64,000 nt of DNA from Glutamicibacter nicotianae. GTDB taxonomy: Bacteria > Actinomycetota > Actinomycetes > Actinomycetales > Micrococcaceae. The stretch is taken from NCBI RefSeq assembly GCF_006539525.1, contig NZ_BJNE01000001.1:434001-498000 (forward strand). The letters run 5' to 3'. A model generated the notes under the pieces. It did not search any database, was not told the DNA's origin, and was given only the letters and a program-made list of their open reading frames with translations. A program made the translations under genes and the position numbers. Positions 17,399-26,206 of this stretch are shown here, piece by piece (positions within the stretch are counted from its first letter, which is position 1; every line of letters starts with the position of its first letter).

Positions 17399-18097
17399 CT
17401 ATCCCTTGGGTAGCTGCTCACCAGGATGCAGCATTAGCCAAGTCTTGTGTGCCGCTTCCTGCTCGGCTTCTTTCTTGGACGGCCCATGCCCGTCGCCAAA
17501 TACCTTGTCACCGATGAGGAGTTCAGCGAGGTAGGTACGTGCATGGTCGGGACCGGAACCGGTGACCTGGTAGTGCATCTCGCCTAGTTTTTGGGAGGCT
17601 ACTTCTTCCTGGATTACAGTTTTCCAGTCGGTGGTTGCGCCCAGCAGTCGAGGATCCTCCAGCAGCGGAGTGACGAAACGAAGCACAAATGAGCGTGCCG
17701 CTTCCATGCCTTGAACCAAGTATGTTGCTCCAAGGATGGCTTCCATGGTGTCTGCCAGAATGGATGACTTGTTTGAGCCATTGGACTGCGCTTCACCACG
17801 CCCCAGGAGCAAGTGCTCCCCCACTTCCAGATCGCGGGCAATCATTGCCAGGGCGCGGGTACTGACGATAGCCGCGCGCCGTTTCGCGAGATCACCTTCT
17901 GGCAGAAGCGGGAAAGTTGCGTATAGGTATTCTGCAACGCAGAAGCCAAGAATTGAATCGCCTAGGAACTCGAGGCGTTCATTTGTTGGAATGCCACCGT
18001 TCTCATATGAATAGGAGCGGTGGGTGAATGCAAGACGAAACGTCTCGGAATCAATGTTGATTCCGAGACGCTTCATAAGTTCTTCTTTAGAAGACAT
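17399..18097 (-). CDS. rnc: Ribonuclease III
   Basis: Double-strand-specific endoribonuclease for rRNA and mRNA processing. 232 residues: an N-terminal RIIID domain with NERLEFLGDSILG and the later acidic residues in the ADTMEAILGATYLVQG segment, then a C-terminal double-stranded-RNA-binding domain with GDGHGPSKKEAEQEAA. It begins three bases after the rpmF stop, so the two are translationally close. Confidence 0.98.
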   Translation of the reverse strand: MSSKEELMKRLGINIDSETFRLAFTHRSYSYENGGIPTNERLEFLGDSILGFCVAEYLYATFPLLPEGDLAKRRAAIVSTRALAMIARDLEVGEHLLLGRGEAQSNGSNKSSILADTMEAILGATYLVQGMEAARSFVLRFVTPLLEDPRLLGATTDWKTVIQEEVASQKLGEMHYQVTGSGPDHARTYLAELLIGDKVFGDGHGPSKKEAEQEAAHKTWLMLHPGEQLPKG

Positions 18098-18100
18098 GTC

Positions 18101-18304
18101 TTAGACGTCTGCGACCTTGCGACCCTTGTACTCAAGGAACAGTTCGGTACCAGCCGAGTCGGTGACAACCTTAGCCTGGTGAGGCAGGCTGTAGGTTACG
18201 CGACCGTTTTCAACGGTCTTCACCAGGTTCGGTGCGGTAGCCTTCCACTGAGAACGGCGGGCACGAGTATTCGCACGGGACATCTTCCGCTTTGGAACAG
18301 CCAC
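18101..18304 (-). CDS. rpmF: 50S ribosomal protein L32
   Basis: 67-residue ribosomal protein, starting [20 protein letters not shown]. It lacks the zinc-binding cysteines found in the C+ form of L32, so it is the zinc-independent type. It sits two bases after yceD and just before rnc, the common arrangement. Confidence 0.97.
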   Translation of the reverse strand: MAVPKRKMSRANTRARRSQWKATAPNLVKTVENGRVTYSLPHQAKVVTDSAGTELFLEYKGRKVADV

Positions 18305-18306
18305 GA

Positions 18307-18957
18307 CTACTTCTCTTCTCTCTTGTCTGACGTTTTATCGTTTGTCGCATCCTCTGCGACAATGTCGGACAGCTGCGCTAGCGCTGCCCAACGTGGATCC
18401 AGGATCTCGTGATCATGCTGGGGGTCATCGTTGAGGCTGATTCCGCATTCGCTGCAGAGCCCCAAGCAATCTTCCCGGCAAACCGGTTGGAACGGCAGGG
18501 CGGTAACCACTGCGCTCCTTAGTACCGGATCGATGTCAATCAAGTCACCGACCACCCAATACTGATCCATATCATCATCGTCTTCGAATTCTTCGCTCTC
18601 TTCATAGTAGAAGAGCTCTTGAATATCAGCCTCGAAATCGTACTCGATGGGCTCCAGGCATCGTCCACATTCCCCAGCAATCTGCGCTGTAGCGGTACCC
18701 GATACCAGAATTCCCTCATGCACGGCTTCAAAGCGAAGATCTAAGTCAAGCTCAGATCCTCCACGAATACCGATGAGTGCATTTCCCACATCCGTGGGCG
18801 CCGGAACCTGCTCTTTGAGAGTTTTCATCGAGCCAGGCGAACGGCCGAGCTCCCTGGTTGAAAAAACCAGAGGCGAGTTGCGATCGAGTTCGCCGTGCGG
18901 CGATCGATCAGAACGCTTTTCGCTAATGATGACTCCTATAGAAACATAGTCCGACAT
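18307..18957 (-). CDS. YceD family protein (DUF177)
   Basis: Conserved partner of rpmF, implicated in 23S rRNA or L32-related ribosome biogenesis; the molecular role is not settled. 216 residues with an acidic middle ([13 protein letters not shown]) and five cysteines in CGRC and [13 protein letters not shown] that could bind metal. The conserved part begins near [16 protein letters not shown]. The annotated ATG at 18957 has no ribosome-binding site, whereas an AGGAG lies five bases before an in-frame ATT codon ten codons later, so the true start is uncertain. First gene of the yceD-rpmF-rnc-mutM run. Confidence 0.9.
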   Translation of the reverse strand: MSDYVSIGVIISEKRSDRSPHGELDRNSPLVFSTRELGRSPGSMKTLKEQVPAPTDVGNALIGIRGGSELDLDLRFEAVHEGILVSGTATAQIAGECGRCLEPIEYDFEADIQELFYYEESEEFEDDDDMDQYWVVGDLIDIDPVLRSAVVTALPFQPVCREDCLGLCSECGISLNDDPQHDHEILDPRWAALAQLSDIVAEDATNDKTSDKREEK

Positions 18958-19250
18958 TTCATCTTAGCTTGCCGTTGGCCAAGTTCCCAAACTGAAACCA
19001 ATTTTAGCGTTCGATATCAGTGTTGCACTCACCACAGCATAGCGCAGGAAGCGGATCAGTTTCTGCACGGTCCATTTGAGTGGTTGAGACAAATGCTGAA
19101 CAGATTTCAACGGCGTCCAACGCACCCGATAAGGCAGGACCATGCTAGGGGCCAACCGACGCAAAATGGCTTATAGCAAACATCCCGAAGAATTGCAGTA
19201 TGAAGAATTATGCTTAGTCGTGCATCGATTTAAGTGCTGAGGGATAGTTC
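18958..19250. other. Intergenic boundary between yceD and the envelope-polymer locus
   Basis: 293 bases holding the divergent promoters of yceD and the first glycerophosphotransferase gene. A 66-codon minus-strand frame (18964-19164) opens with TTG and has no ribosome-binding site, so it is not called. No tRNA, repeat or integrase remnant was seen. Confidence 0.5.
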
Positions 19251-20465
19251 ATGAATGTAATACATACCGTCGATAGAGTCGTCGAAAAGATTCGGAAGCG
19301 CATTGCGACTCGACGACGCATTGAGTTCATTCGGAACCACGCCACAGAACTCCGCGAGCTGCCCGTCGGAGCTGGCCGGTACAAGGTGGCGCTCCACTTT
19401 CCCGATGAAATGGTCAATGCCTACCAGCTCAGGCAATGGTATGAGCCACTTGTAGCCTTGGCAGAATTCGTGCCTGTAGTAATTCTCGTTCGAAGTCCCG
19501 AAACTGCGTTGTCCTTGCGCGAAGAATGCCCGCTACCGATCCACTACGCCCCTGCTGTGGACGACATGGAGCGGCTCATGCATTCTCAGGATCTGCGCGT
19601 GGTGTTCTATGTGAACCAGAATATTCGCAATTTCCAAGCTCTTCGGTTCAATGGGCCTAACCATGTTTTCATCTGCCACGGTGAAAGCGAGAAAGCCTAC
19701 ATGTGGTCCAATCAGCTCAAGGCCTATGATTACGTATTTTCTGCGGGTGAAGCAGCCAAGGATCGTCTGGCAAAGCACCTACGTAACTTCGATCCTTCGG
19801 AGCGCTGCCGCCTCATAGGTCGTCCTCAAATAGATGTGAACTACACGCCGCCCGTAACAGTTAATAAGGAACTGCCTACGCTTCTCTACGCTCCTACGTG
19901 GGAAGGTGACAGGCCTTCAATGAATTACGGATCAGCACTTTCGCACGGTGAGCTATTGATCAACGCACTGGTCAAGGACGGCGGTTTCAATATCATTTTT
20001 CGTCCGCATCCGCGTTCGGGGATGAGTGCAAAACCATATGCGCAGGCTGTAGAACGAATCCGCAAACGGCTAGATGCTCACGACGATACTTCCAACGCAC
20101 GATTCATTTTCGACGATTCCGAGCATTGGGGTTGGCAATGGTCAATCGCTGACCTTTGTGTCACTGATATTTCCGCGGTTGCCTACGACTTCCTGGCAAC
20201 AGGAAAACCAATGTTCGTGACCGCGCCGGTGTCAGGCGATGCCACTATTGATGACTCACCTGCACTTCGACAGGTCCCTGCGTTGTCGGCCCAGCAGGCT
20301 GACGAAATAGTTAGCCTCGCCCATGACGCGCTGAATAGCAACGACCCCCAGTTGCGCGAAATGGTCGATTATTACTTTGGCGACATTTCCCAAGGAGCCA
20401 GCATGCAGCGGTTCATTGCCGAAACTCTTTCCCTTGTGCACGAGGATAGCATCGCTGATCGCTAG
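19251..20465 (+). CDS. CDP-glycerol glycerophosphotransferase family protein (short form)
   Basis: 404-residue TagB/TagF-superfamily enzyme that would move glycerol-phosphate, or a related alditol-phosphate, from a CDP donor onto a growing polymer at the cytoplasmic membrane face. Conserved elements: VFICHGESEKAYM (His143), IGRPQID, LLYAPTWEGD, IIFRPHPRSG (second catalytic-type His, about 253) and CVTDISAVAYDFLATGKP. An N-terminal Arg/Lys-rich helix may bind membrane. It is a paralogue of the 24353-25630 gene and shares its HGES variant. GAGGG lies about nine bases before the start. It is the only gene of the locus on the plus strand, tail to tail with the tagF-like gene. Confidence 0.87.
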   Translation: MNVIHTVDRVVEKIRKRIATRRRIEFIRNHATELRELPVGAGRYKVALHFPDEMVNAYQLRQWYEPLVALAEFVPVVILVRSPETALSLREECPLPIHYAPAVDDMERLMHSQDLRVVFYVNQNIRNFQALRFNGPNHVFICHGESEKAYMWSNQLKAYDYVFSAGEAAKDRLAKHLRNFDPSERCRLIGRPQIDVNYTPPVTVNKELPTLLYAPTWEGDRPSMNYGSALSHGELLINALVKDGGFNIIFRPHPRSGMSAKPYAQAVERIRKRLDAHDDTSNARFIFDDSEHWGWQWSIADLCVTDISAVAYDFLATGKPMFVTAPVSGDATIDDSPALRQVPALSAQQADEIVSLAHDALNSNDPQLREMVDYYFGDISQGASMQRFIAETLSLVHEDSIADR

Positions 20466-20475
20466 TCCGCTTGCC

Positions 20476-20519
20476 AGAAGGGTGTTGCCGGAACTAGGAC
20501 TGTTCCGGCAACACCTTCT
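20476..20519. terminator. Bidirectional terminator inside the polymer locus
   Basis: An 18-bp GC-rich inverted repeat with one bulged G (AGAAGGGTGTTGCCGGAAC against GTTCCGGCAACACCTTCT) and a 7-base loop, between two convergent glycerophosphotransferase genes. Confidence 0.8.
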
Positions 20520-20540
20520 CAACTGCCAGTGAGGACTTCC

Positions 20541-23500
20541 CTATTTAAAGAAACGTTCAACAACGCGTCGTGCGGCCTGCCCATCATCATGTGGTGCAAA
20601 CTTTTTGATGAAGTCGTCACGGTTCACACCAGGAAGTTGTTCCCCTGCAAGGGCTGACGCGAGTGCATCCCAGAGGTCACTCTCTTCTTCGACAATCGGG
20701 CCAGGCAGCGCGCTCTCGTAGTCCAAGTAGAAACCACGAAGGTTATCGCGGTAGTTCTCCAGGTCATATGCATAGAAGATAATCGGACGACGCAACAGTG
20801 AGTAGTCGAAGAACACAGAGGAGTAATCGGTAATCAATACATCTGTGGCGAGATACAGTTCCTGGATGTCTGGATGACTGGACACGTCGATTATGCGATG
20901 CCGCAGACTCTCCGGAATTGACACTGCATTTGAAATCAGCACATGCATGCGCAGCATCAGGATGGTGTCTTCACCGAAACGACGGTCGAACTCGTCCAGG
21001 TCCATTGGCAGATCGAATCTGAATTTGCCTCGGCTTGAGGCAGCATCATCACGGAATGTCGGCGCGTAGAGAACCGTTTTGATTCCCGGGGGAATCGCAA
21101 GCTCATCACGCACGCGCTGTTCTTGATCGGCAACACCAGGACCCGTCAAGATATCGTTTCGTGGATATCCGAGTTCCACAGCTTCACCCGAGAATGCGTA
21201 CGCAGACCGCATAATCTCACTGGTGTAGCGAGATGGCGAAATCAGATGCGTCCATTGGCGCGTAGCTCGAGTAACTCGGTCCAGATAGCCCTCATCGCGG
21301 CCTTGGACTTCTCGGATATCGAGAGCCATCTGCTTCAAAGGCGTCCCATGCCATGTCTGCAGGAACACGCCCTTTGCACGACGCTTCACGTAGTGAGGGA
21401 AGCTCTGGTTATTGACCCAGAATTTCGCCCGTGCAAGGTACCAGAAGTATTCCGGCGACAACCGCTTCACAGTAGACGTCAACGGATCGGTGAAGCGGTG
21501 CTTGCCGGAGTAAACCCAAACCTTGCGTCGCGTATCTCCCTGTCGCAGCAATTCCTCGTAGATATATCGAGGAGAATCTCCGTACTGACGTCCAAGACCG
21601 GATTCGAATACAATGAGGTCTTCATCCATTGGTGCCAGCTTGTACAACTTGTAAAGCTTGCGCATGACATCAAAGTACCGCTTATGCCCTCGGAACTTGT
21701 TCTTCAGCTTAACTGGCAGTTCTGCGCGCCAACCAACTTTGGGTTTGCCACGCAATTCGGCTCGTTCAATTTCTGCGACAATACGTCGTGAATTGTTCTG
21801 GTCCCGATGTGTCATGAAGACGTCAGCCCGTTGACGGAACTTCGGTTCCATGGCCTTGCCACGATCCAGTGTATGAGATAGATCCTTCAACAACGTTTCG
21901 CTGTCGAAAGCAATGCGACCGGGCAATTCATCATCGAGGTTCAAATGCGAACCGTTGGGACCCAAGAATCGAGCACGGTCGAACTGATAGTAATGAACAG
22001 GCTTATGCAGGAAGCTGAAGTCGAAGTTCACCGAAGAGTAATCGGTGATCATGATCGCAGCGGTCTTGATGAGTTCTTGGACATCAATTTCACCCTGGAC
22101 GATCAGCCGGGCCGGCGCTCCAGCAAAATGATCCCTGAATTGCATCATGTTGGGGTGAAGACAGAAAACTACTTCCAAGCCGTGCTTCTGCACCAGGTCT
22201 GCCAGCTCCACCGAATTTAGCAGATTCTTCCATTGCTCAAGGTAGTCCGATTCAAGGAACACGTCCTCGTTCTGCAACCAGTCCCGCCACGTCGGGATGA
22301 TCAGCAGCAAATTCTCGTTCACGGGAAGATCCTTGGCCAGCAAGGAATCGAACCTGGATAGCCCTGTGACCTTTACTTCTTCCGGCGAGTAAAGGAAGTC
22401 TTTAACGATGTATTGCTTCTCGCGCTCTGACGACACCATGAATAGGTCTGTAGCAAAGCCAGGCGAGTTCTTGCCGTAATTGGGAACCATCCATTTGGTT
22501 CCCATGACGCCGTGCTGCAAGAATACTCTGGTAGCACGGCAACGCGATGAAAAGCTATGGTGCCTCGTCGGGTACAGGTAATCTGCGTGGTGAGTACCGA
22601 TGACACGTTGCGCACGAATAGCCAATTCAAAATGCTCTTTGCTGCCATGGAAAACGACGTGATCCATGGAGTCGAAATTCCGCAAGTCCGGAGCGTTTTC
22701 ATTGATGACGTAGTAGGCATCAATATCTGGACGTTCCTGCCGCAGGTAATTGAACAGGTGCAACCCGTTGTCCTGGGCTTTGTAGGATAGTTCGCCAATG
22801 ATCCAGATCGGCTTGGAATCGGATGGCTGGCTAATCGGGAAACTGCGATGCCTAGCGTCCGCAAGGACGGCAAATGCTTCTTTGTCGAACACTTCCAGGA
22901 TCAGCGATGTAGATTTCGCTTTAAAGGTGAAGTACGGAGAGATCGCTAGAGTCTTATCACCGTTGGTCACTGTACCGGCTCGCGTTGTACTACGCACGGC
23001 GAATGGAGTGCGACTTACCCGAACCCGAGCGGGTTCGCCTCCGGAGTACGGGGCAGCCAGTAAATAGAGATCGTAGTTATCGCCCCGATCTATCGCCGTC
23101 CAGTCTGCAGATTTGAAGTCAAGGGATGCCGACCAACCGTAGCTGGCACGTCCGAAACGTTTTTCTGCACCTTTCTCATCAAAGTTCAGCTCGACTGGAA
23201 CGTCAAGCCTGAACTCGGACTTACGTCCAATAAGTTGCAATGTGGCTGAGGACAACCGATCGCTTTGAGTTTCCAGAACGCCGCCTAAGGACAGCTTTCC
23301 GTCATGAATCTGGGTGATATCCGTACGTATCCGGTACTTGAATCGCAGTGGTCGATTAATGGCTAGTGCAACTTCTGCCTTCTTATTGATATACAGTCCT
23401 ACGCTTCGATCGCCCGAATGGTAGACCGTGTTGCTGCTGAAGGCAGTTGAAGAAAACCGTCCCAAAATGCGGTGGGCAATTACAGGTCCATCGAGGATTA

Positions 23501-24053
23501 GTTCCCCTGCCTCTATGCGCTCCCGGACTTCTTTTCGCCGGAGCAATTCGCCACCTTCAGCAAGTTGCAACCATGCAATGCCGGAAGGCAATTCATTAAA
23601 ATCGGAAATGAAGGTTAGCGCGAGACGTACCGTACCGGAGTACTGCTCATCGTCCAAAGTGACATGGTCTTCATCTGCCTCATCCGAATCAACAGAGCTG
23701 AATTCCGGCTCTTCATCATTTGAAGCAAGTTCCCGGTACTCATGCCACTGATCCAGAACTGAATCCAGTGAGATCCGTGCCTGGAACCGACGGAGTTCAG
23801 CGTTGCCGCTCTTTAGCGGTTCAAGTTCAAGTGGCGTCGCTACAAGAACTATGTGGCTTCCGTGTAATACCGAAACAGATTGAACGGACTGGGCAACACA
23901 GGCTTCCAGATGCAGTACGTCATCACGAATCTCAAGATTCAATTCTTGGTAGCCGCTGTAATAGCGATACCTCTTACGCTTCAACCGTTGGGTGCGCAAC
24001 GTCTGCAATCCGGACTGCGCTAGGTCTTGCATAGATCGAATTTCAACTGCCAC
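20541..24053 (-). CDS. Tandem-domain CDP-glycerol glycerophosphotransferase (TagF-like fusion)
   Basis: 1170-residue predicted teichoic-acid polymerase with two complete catalytic domains. Residues 1-400 are beta-rich and non-catalytic, with an acidic low-complexity patch near 111-130. Domain 1 (about 415-765) has FLQHGVMGTKW near 514, VVFCLHPNMM and MITDYSSVNFDFSFLHKP. Domain 2 (about 805-1170) has FLQTWHGTPLKQ near 902, LYAPTFRDD, MLRMHVLIS and VLITDYSSVFFDYSLL. Both therefore keep the two histidines and the DYSS element used by TagF-type enzymes. The GTG start follows AAGGA. It has its own upstream gap, and is the last gene on the minus strand of the locus. Two domains could mean primer plus polymerase, or two different linkages. 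Confidence 0.88.
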   Translation of the reverse strand: MAVEIRSMQDLAQSGLQTLRTQRLKRKRYRYYSGYQELNLEIRDDVLHLEACVAQSVQSVSVLHGSHIVLVATPLELEPLKSGNAELRRFQARISLDSVLDQWHEYRELASNDEEPEFSSVDSDEADEDHVTLDDEQYSGTVRLALTFISDFNELPSGIAWLQLAEGGELLRRKEVRERIEAGELILDGPVIAHRILGRFSSTAFSSNTVYHSGDRSVGLYINKKAEVALAINRPLRFKYRIRTDITQIHDGKLSLGGVLETQSDRLSSATLQLIGRKSEFRLDVPVELNFDEKGAEKRFGRASYGWSASLDFKSADWTAIDRGDNYDLYLLAAPYSGGEPARVRVSRTPFAVRSTTRAGTVTNGDKTLAISPYFTFKAKSTSLILEVFDKEAFAVLADARHRSFPISQPSDSKPIWIIGELSYKAQDNGLHLFNYLRQERPDIDAYYVINENAPDLRNFDSMDHVVFHGSKEHFELAIRAQRVIGTHHADYLYPTRHHSFSSRCRATRVFLQHGVMGTKWMVPNYGKNSPGFATDLFMVSSEREKQYIVKDFLYSPEEVKVTGLSRFDSLLAKDLPVNENLLLIIPTWRDWLQNEDVFLESDYLEQWKNLLNSVELADLVQKHGLEVVFCLHPNMMQFRDHFAGAPARLIVQGEIDVQELIKTAAIMITDYSSVNFDFSFLHKPVHYYQFDRARFLGPNGSHLNLDDELPGRIAFDSETLLKDLSHTLDRGKAMEPKFRQRADVFMTHRDQNNSRRIVAEIERAELRGKPKVGWRAELPVKLKNKFRGHKRYFDVMRKLYKLYKLAPMDEDLIVFESGLGRQYGDSPRYIYEELLRQGDTRRKVWVYSGKHRFTDPLTSTVKRLSPEYFWYLARAKFWVNNQSFPHYVKRRAKGVFLQTWHGTPLKQMALDIREVQGRDEGYLDRVTRATRQWTHLISPSRYTSEIMRSAYAFSGEAVELGYPRNDILTGPGVADQEQRVRDELAIPPGIKTVLYAPTFRDDAASSRGKFRFDLPMDLDEFDRRFGEDTILMLRMHVLISNAVSIPESLRHRIIDVSSHPDIQELYLATDVLITDYSSVFFDYSLLRRPIIFYAYDLENYRDNLRGFYLDYESALPGPIVEEESDLWDALASALAGEQLPGVNRDDFIKKFAPHDDGQAARRVVERFFK

Positions 24054-24352
24054 GAAAAGAGTCCTTCAATGTTCTAGCTGCATTGCATCGCATGAGACTT
24101 TCAGCGGATCAGCCTGGACATCACGCGAGTACAAAATGAAAGGACACCAGCACCAACATGCAGTGTCCAAGCCTTCATGTGATCCAAAGTAAAGATTACC
24201 GCCCGAATGCTCACAAATCGGTTTGAAACCACCGCAGTCGCTTGCAAAAGGTCACAGCGGTCCTGCAATGCTGTCGTGTCAGCAACTTGTGCCTAAAAGC
24301 AATCGGTCCCAATACGCAAGGTACGAATTGGGATCAAGGAATTTACGGAACT
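24054..24352. other. Intergenic gap of 299 bases
   Basis: Lies between the short glycerophosphotransferase gene and the tandem-domain gene. No coding frame is supported. A weak 7-bp hairpin (TCCCAAT...ATTGGGA, 24307-24333) is the only structure seen. The gap suggests the tandem-domain gene has its own promoter. Confidence 0.5.
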
Positions 24353-25630
24353 CTAGCTGTGCCAGCCTCGGAAATTCTCCAGTTTTCCTTGGCGCTCGGC
24401 AATCAACTGCTGAACTACATGCTGGAACCTCTTGGTCGAATCGCCCCGATTTAGGTCTCCAAAGTAGAATTGGCGCATTTCAATACGCTGGTCCTTGTGG
24501 CTGTCACGCGTCAACGCATCGTTGAGCAAGGCTCGAATATTCATCACGCTGTCGCGGTCCACTACATGGCAGGCCTGGGCAACGGGAGCGTCGCGGTGAA
24601 GAATTTCACGGTTGCTACGTCGGTCGGAAATGACGAGTGGATTCTCCGGGTGAAGGTACAAGTAGTCCAACCCCACGCTGGAAACATCGGTAATTAGCGC
24701 ATCGGTCGATTCAAACATGGCCAAGATATTGCCCTGTTCCGAAATCACGTGCTCTCCGCCAGCCTCGTTGGCAGATTCGATCATCTGCAATATATGTGAG
24801 TGAGACTGGGCAACACCAGGTGTATTGCTGGTCTGGATCCGCGGGTGCGGCTTGTAGATGACACGCCAGGTCGGGTTTTCCAGCAACGACTCGACAATGG
24901 CTACACCATATTTGTCCAACGAGGTGTAGTTGTTGTCCTCGTTTTCGCCTTCCCACGTCGGCGCATACATAACATCGAGTTTGTCGCTTGGATCCAATTC
25001 GGGTTCGAAGTCGATATCCAGCTGCGGACGACCAGTGACTTCCAATTTTTCGAAATCGAAGTCAATCAGCATTGCCTCGTGACGCTTGATGGCTGCTGGG
25101 CCCGCTACGAATACCCTGTCATAGGCCTTGGCCTTATTGGATACCATAGAGAGTTTATCGCTCTCACCGTGGTTTACATGCACATGGACAAGTCTTGGGT
25201 GATCCAGTGATTGGAAGTTCGTTCGCGAATTATTGGTGTAGATGACCAGCTTGAGATCATTGTCGTCATATAGATCCATCAAATCAGTCAACCGACGTAC
25301 ATAGATCTTTGGCAGGTCTGTAATTCTCTCTGCCGCTTTGAATGCGCTCAATGTACGGAAGACCAGGAGGACTTCTTCTTTTTCGTGCAGTTCTTCAAGC
25401 ACAGGCAACCATTGAGCTACTTGATAAATCTTGTCCGCACCATCACCGAAGTAGACCGCGACGGATCCTGGTACGGGAATATTCGACACGCCAACATTCA
25501 CGTTAGCCGAAGAACGCCCCGATAACCCCATTATGCGGGAAATCCGCTTGGCTTCCGGACGCCGACCCACCTTTCGCAGGGCGTCTTTTACGCTGGACTT
25601 AATGGAGTCTGTGATGTGCTCGCTAGCCAT
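24353..25630 (-). CDS. CDP-glycerol glycerophosphotransferase family protein (short form, paralogue)
   Basis: 425-residue TagB/TagF-superfamily protein and paralogue of the 19251-20465 gene. Visible elements: VHVNHGESDKLSMVSNKAKAYD, TGRPQLDIDF, VMYAPTWEGE, VIYKPHPRIQ and ALITDVSSVGLDYLYLHPENP. The first about 50 residues are basic and probably peripheral to the membrane. It follows tagD by 48 bases, which fits use of CDP-glycerol. A primase (TagB-like) role or a side-chain role are both possible; the family alone does not distinguish them. AAGG precedes the ATG. Confidence 0.87.
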   Translation of the reverse strand: MASEHITDSIKSSVKDALRKVGRRPEAKRISRIMGLSGRSSANVNVGVSNIPVPGSVAVYFGDGADKIYQVAQWLPVLEELHEKEEVLLVFRTLSAFKAAERITDLPKIYVRRLTDLMDLYDDNDLKLVIYTNNSRTNFQSLDHPRLVHVHVNHGESDKLSMVSNKAKAYDRVFVAGPAAIKRHEAMLIDFDFEKLEVTGRPQLDIDFEPELDPSDKLDVMYAPTWEGENEDNNYTSLDKYGVAIVESLLENPTWRVIYKPHPRIQTSNTPGVAQSHSHILQMIESANEAGGEHVISEQGNILAMFESTDALITDVSSVGLDYLYLHPENPLVISDRRSNREILHRDAPVAQACHVVDRDSVMNIRALLNDALTRDSHKDQRIEMRQFYFGDLNRGDSTKRFQHVVQQLIAERQGKLENFRGWHS

Positions 25631-25678
25631 GACTACCTTGAAACCTCGAAAACAGAAACTTACAACTAGATGAGTTTA

Positions 25679-26140
25679 CTAGCTCAATTCCTTCACGATC
25701 TGGCTCAAAGTGTCCAATGTGTTCTTTAACGAAGTGACATGTCGCTCATCGAACTCGCTCAGGACGCGCTTCATTTCGGTTGTCGAAATACCGGAGGTAC
25801 GTGGAAGGTAGACAACTTCGACTTCATCGCCAAGGTCGTCAAACTTGCCCTTCCAGTCTTCTCCGATGCCGAAGACCTTGGCATCATACTTCTTGATGTC
25901 AGTACGTTTCTGTTCCCAGTTCTCTTCAGGAATGGCGAGGTCTACGTACTTGATGGCCTGGACAATCTCAAGGCGCTGTTCGAATGGAACTACAGGCTTT
26001 TTACCTTTGATGGCGTTGAATTCATCCGTGGATACGCCAACAATCAGGCGGTCACCCTTTTCCTTGAGACGCTTCAGGATATTCAGGTGACCGATATGGA
26101 ACAGGTCAAAAGTTCCGTACGTCAACACAGTTTTAGTCAT
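25679..26140 (-). CDS. tagD: Glycerol-3-phosphate cytidylyltransferase
   Basis: 153-residue nucleotidyltransferase that makes CDP-glycerol from CTP and sn-glycerol-3-phosphate, the donor for glycerol-phosphate teichoic acids. It has the HxGH motif in TYGTFDLFHIGHLNIL, and the C-terminal RTSGISTTEMKR segment typical of this family. Length and motifs match TagD rather than FAD synthetase or CoaD. AGAGGG precedes the ATG. It lies directly upstream of a glycerophosphotransferase, and gpsA elsewhere in the window can supply its substrate. Confidence 0.92.
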   Translation of the reverse strand: MTKTVLTYGTFDLFHIGHLNILKRLKEKGDRLIVGVSTDEFNAIKGKKPVVPFEQRLEIVQAIKYVDLAIPEENWEQKRTDIKKYDAKVFGIGEDWKGKFDDLGDEVEVVYLPRTSGISTTEMKRVLSEFDERHVTSLKNTLDTLSQIVKELS

Positions 26141-26206
26141 GGATCCCTCTCGAAGTAAGGTAAAAGTAATTCGCGCTCAGCTGGTAGCGCTCACTCGGAT
26201 TTGTCA

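Noticed and set aside
18964-19164. 66-codon minus-strand frame directly upstream of yceD
   Set aside because: It starts with TTG, has no ribosome-binding site and matches nothing I recognise; it may be chance or a remnant at the locus boundary.
24299-24340. Hairpin in the 24054-24352 gap as a terminator
   Set aside because: Only seven paired bases and no T run; too weak to call.
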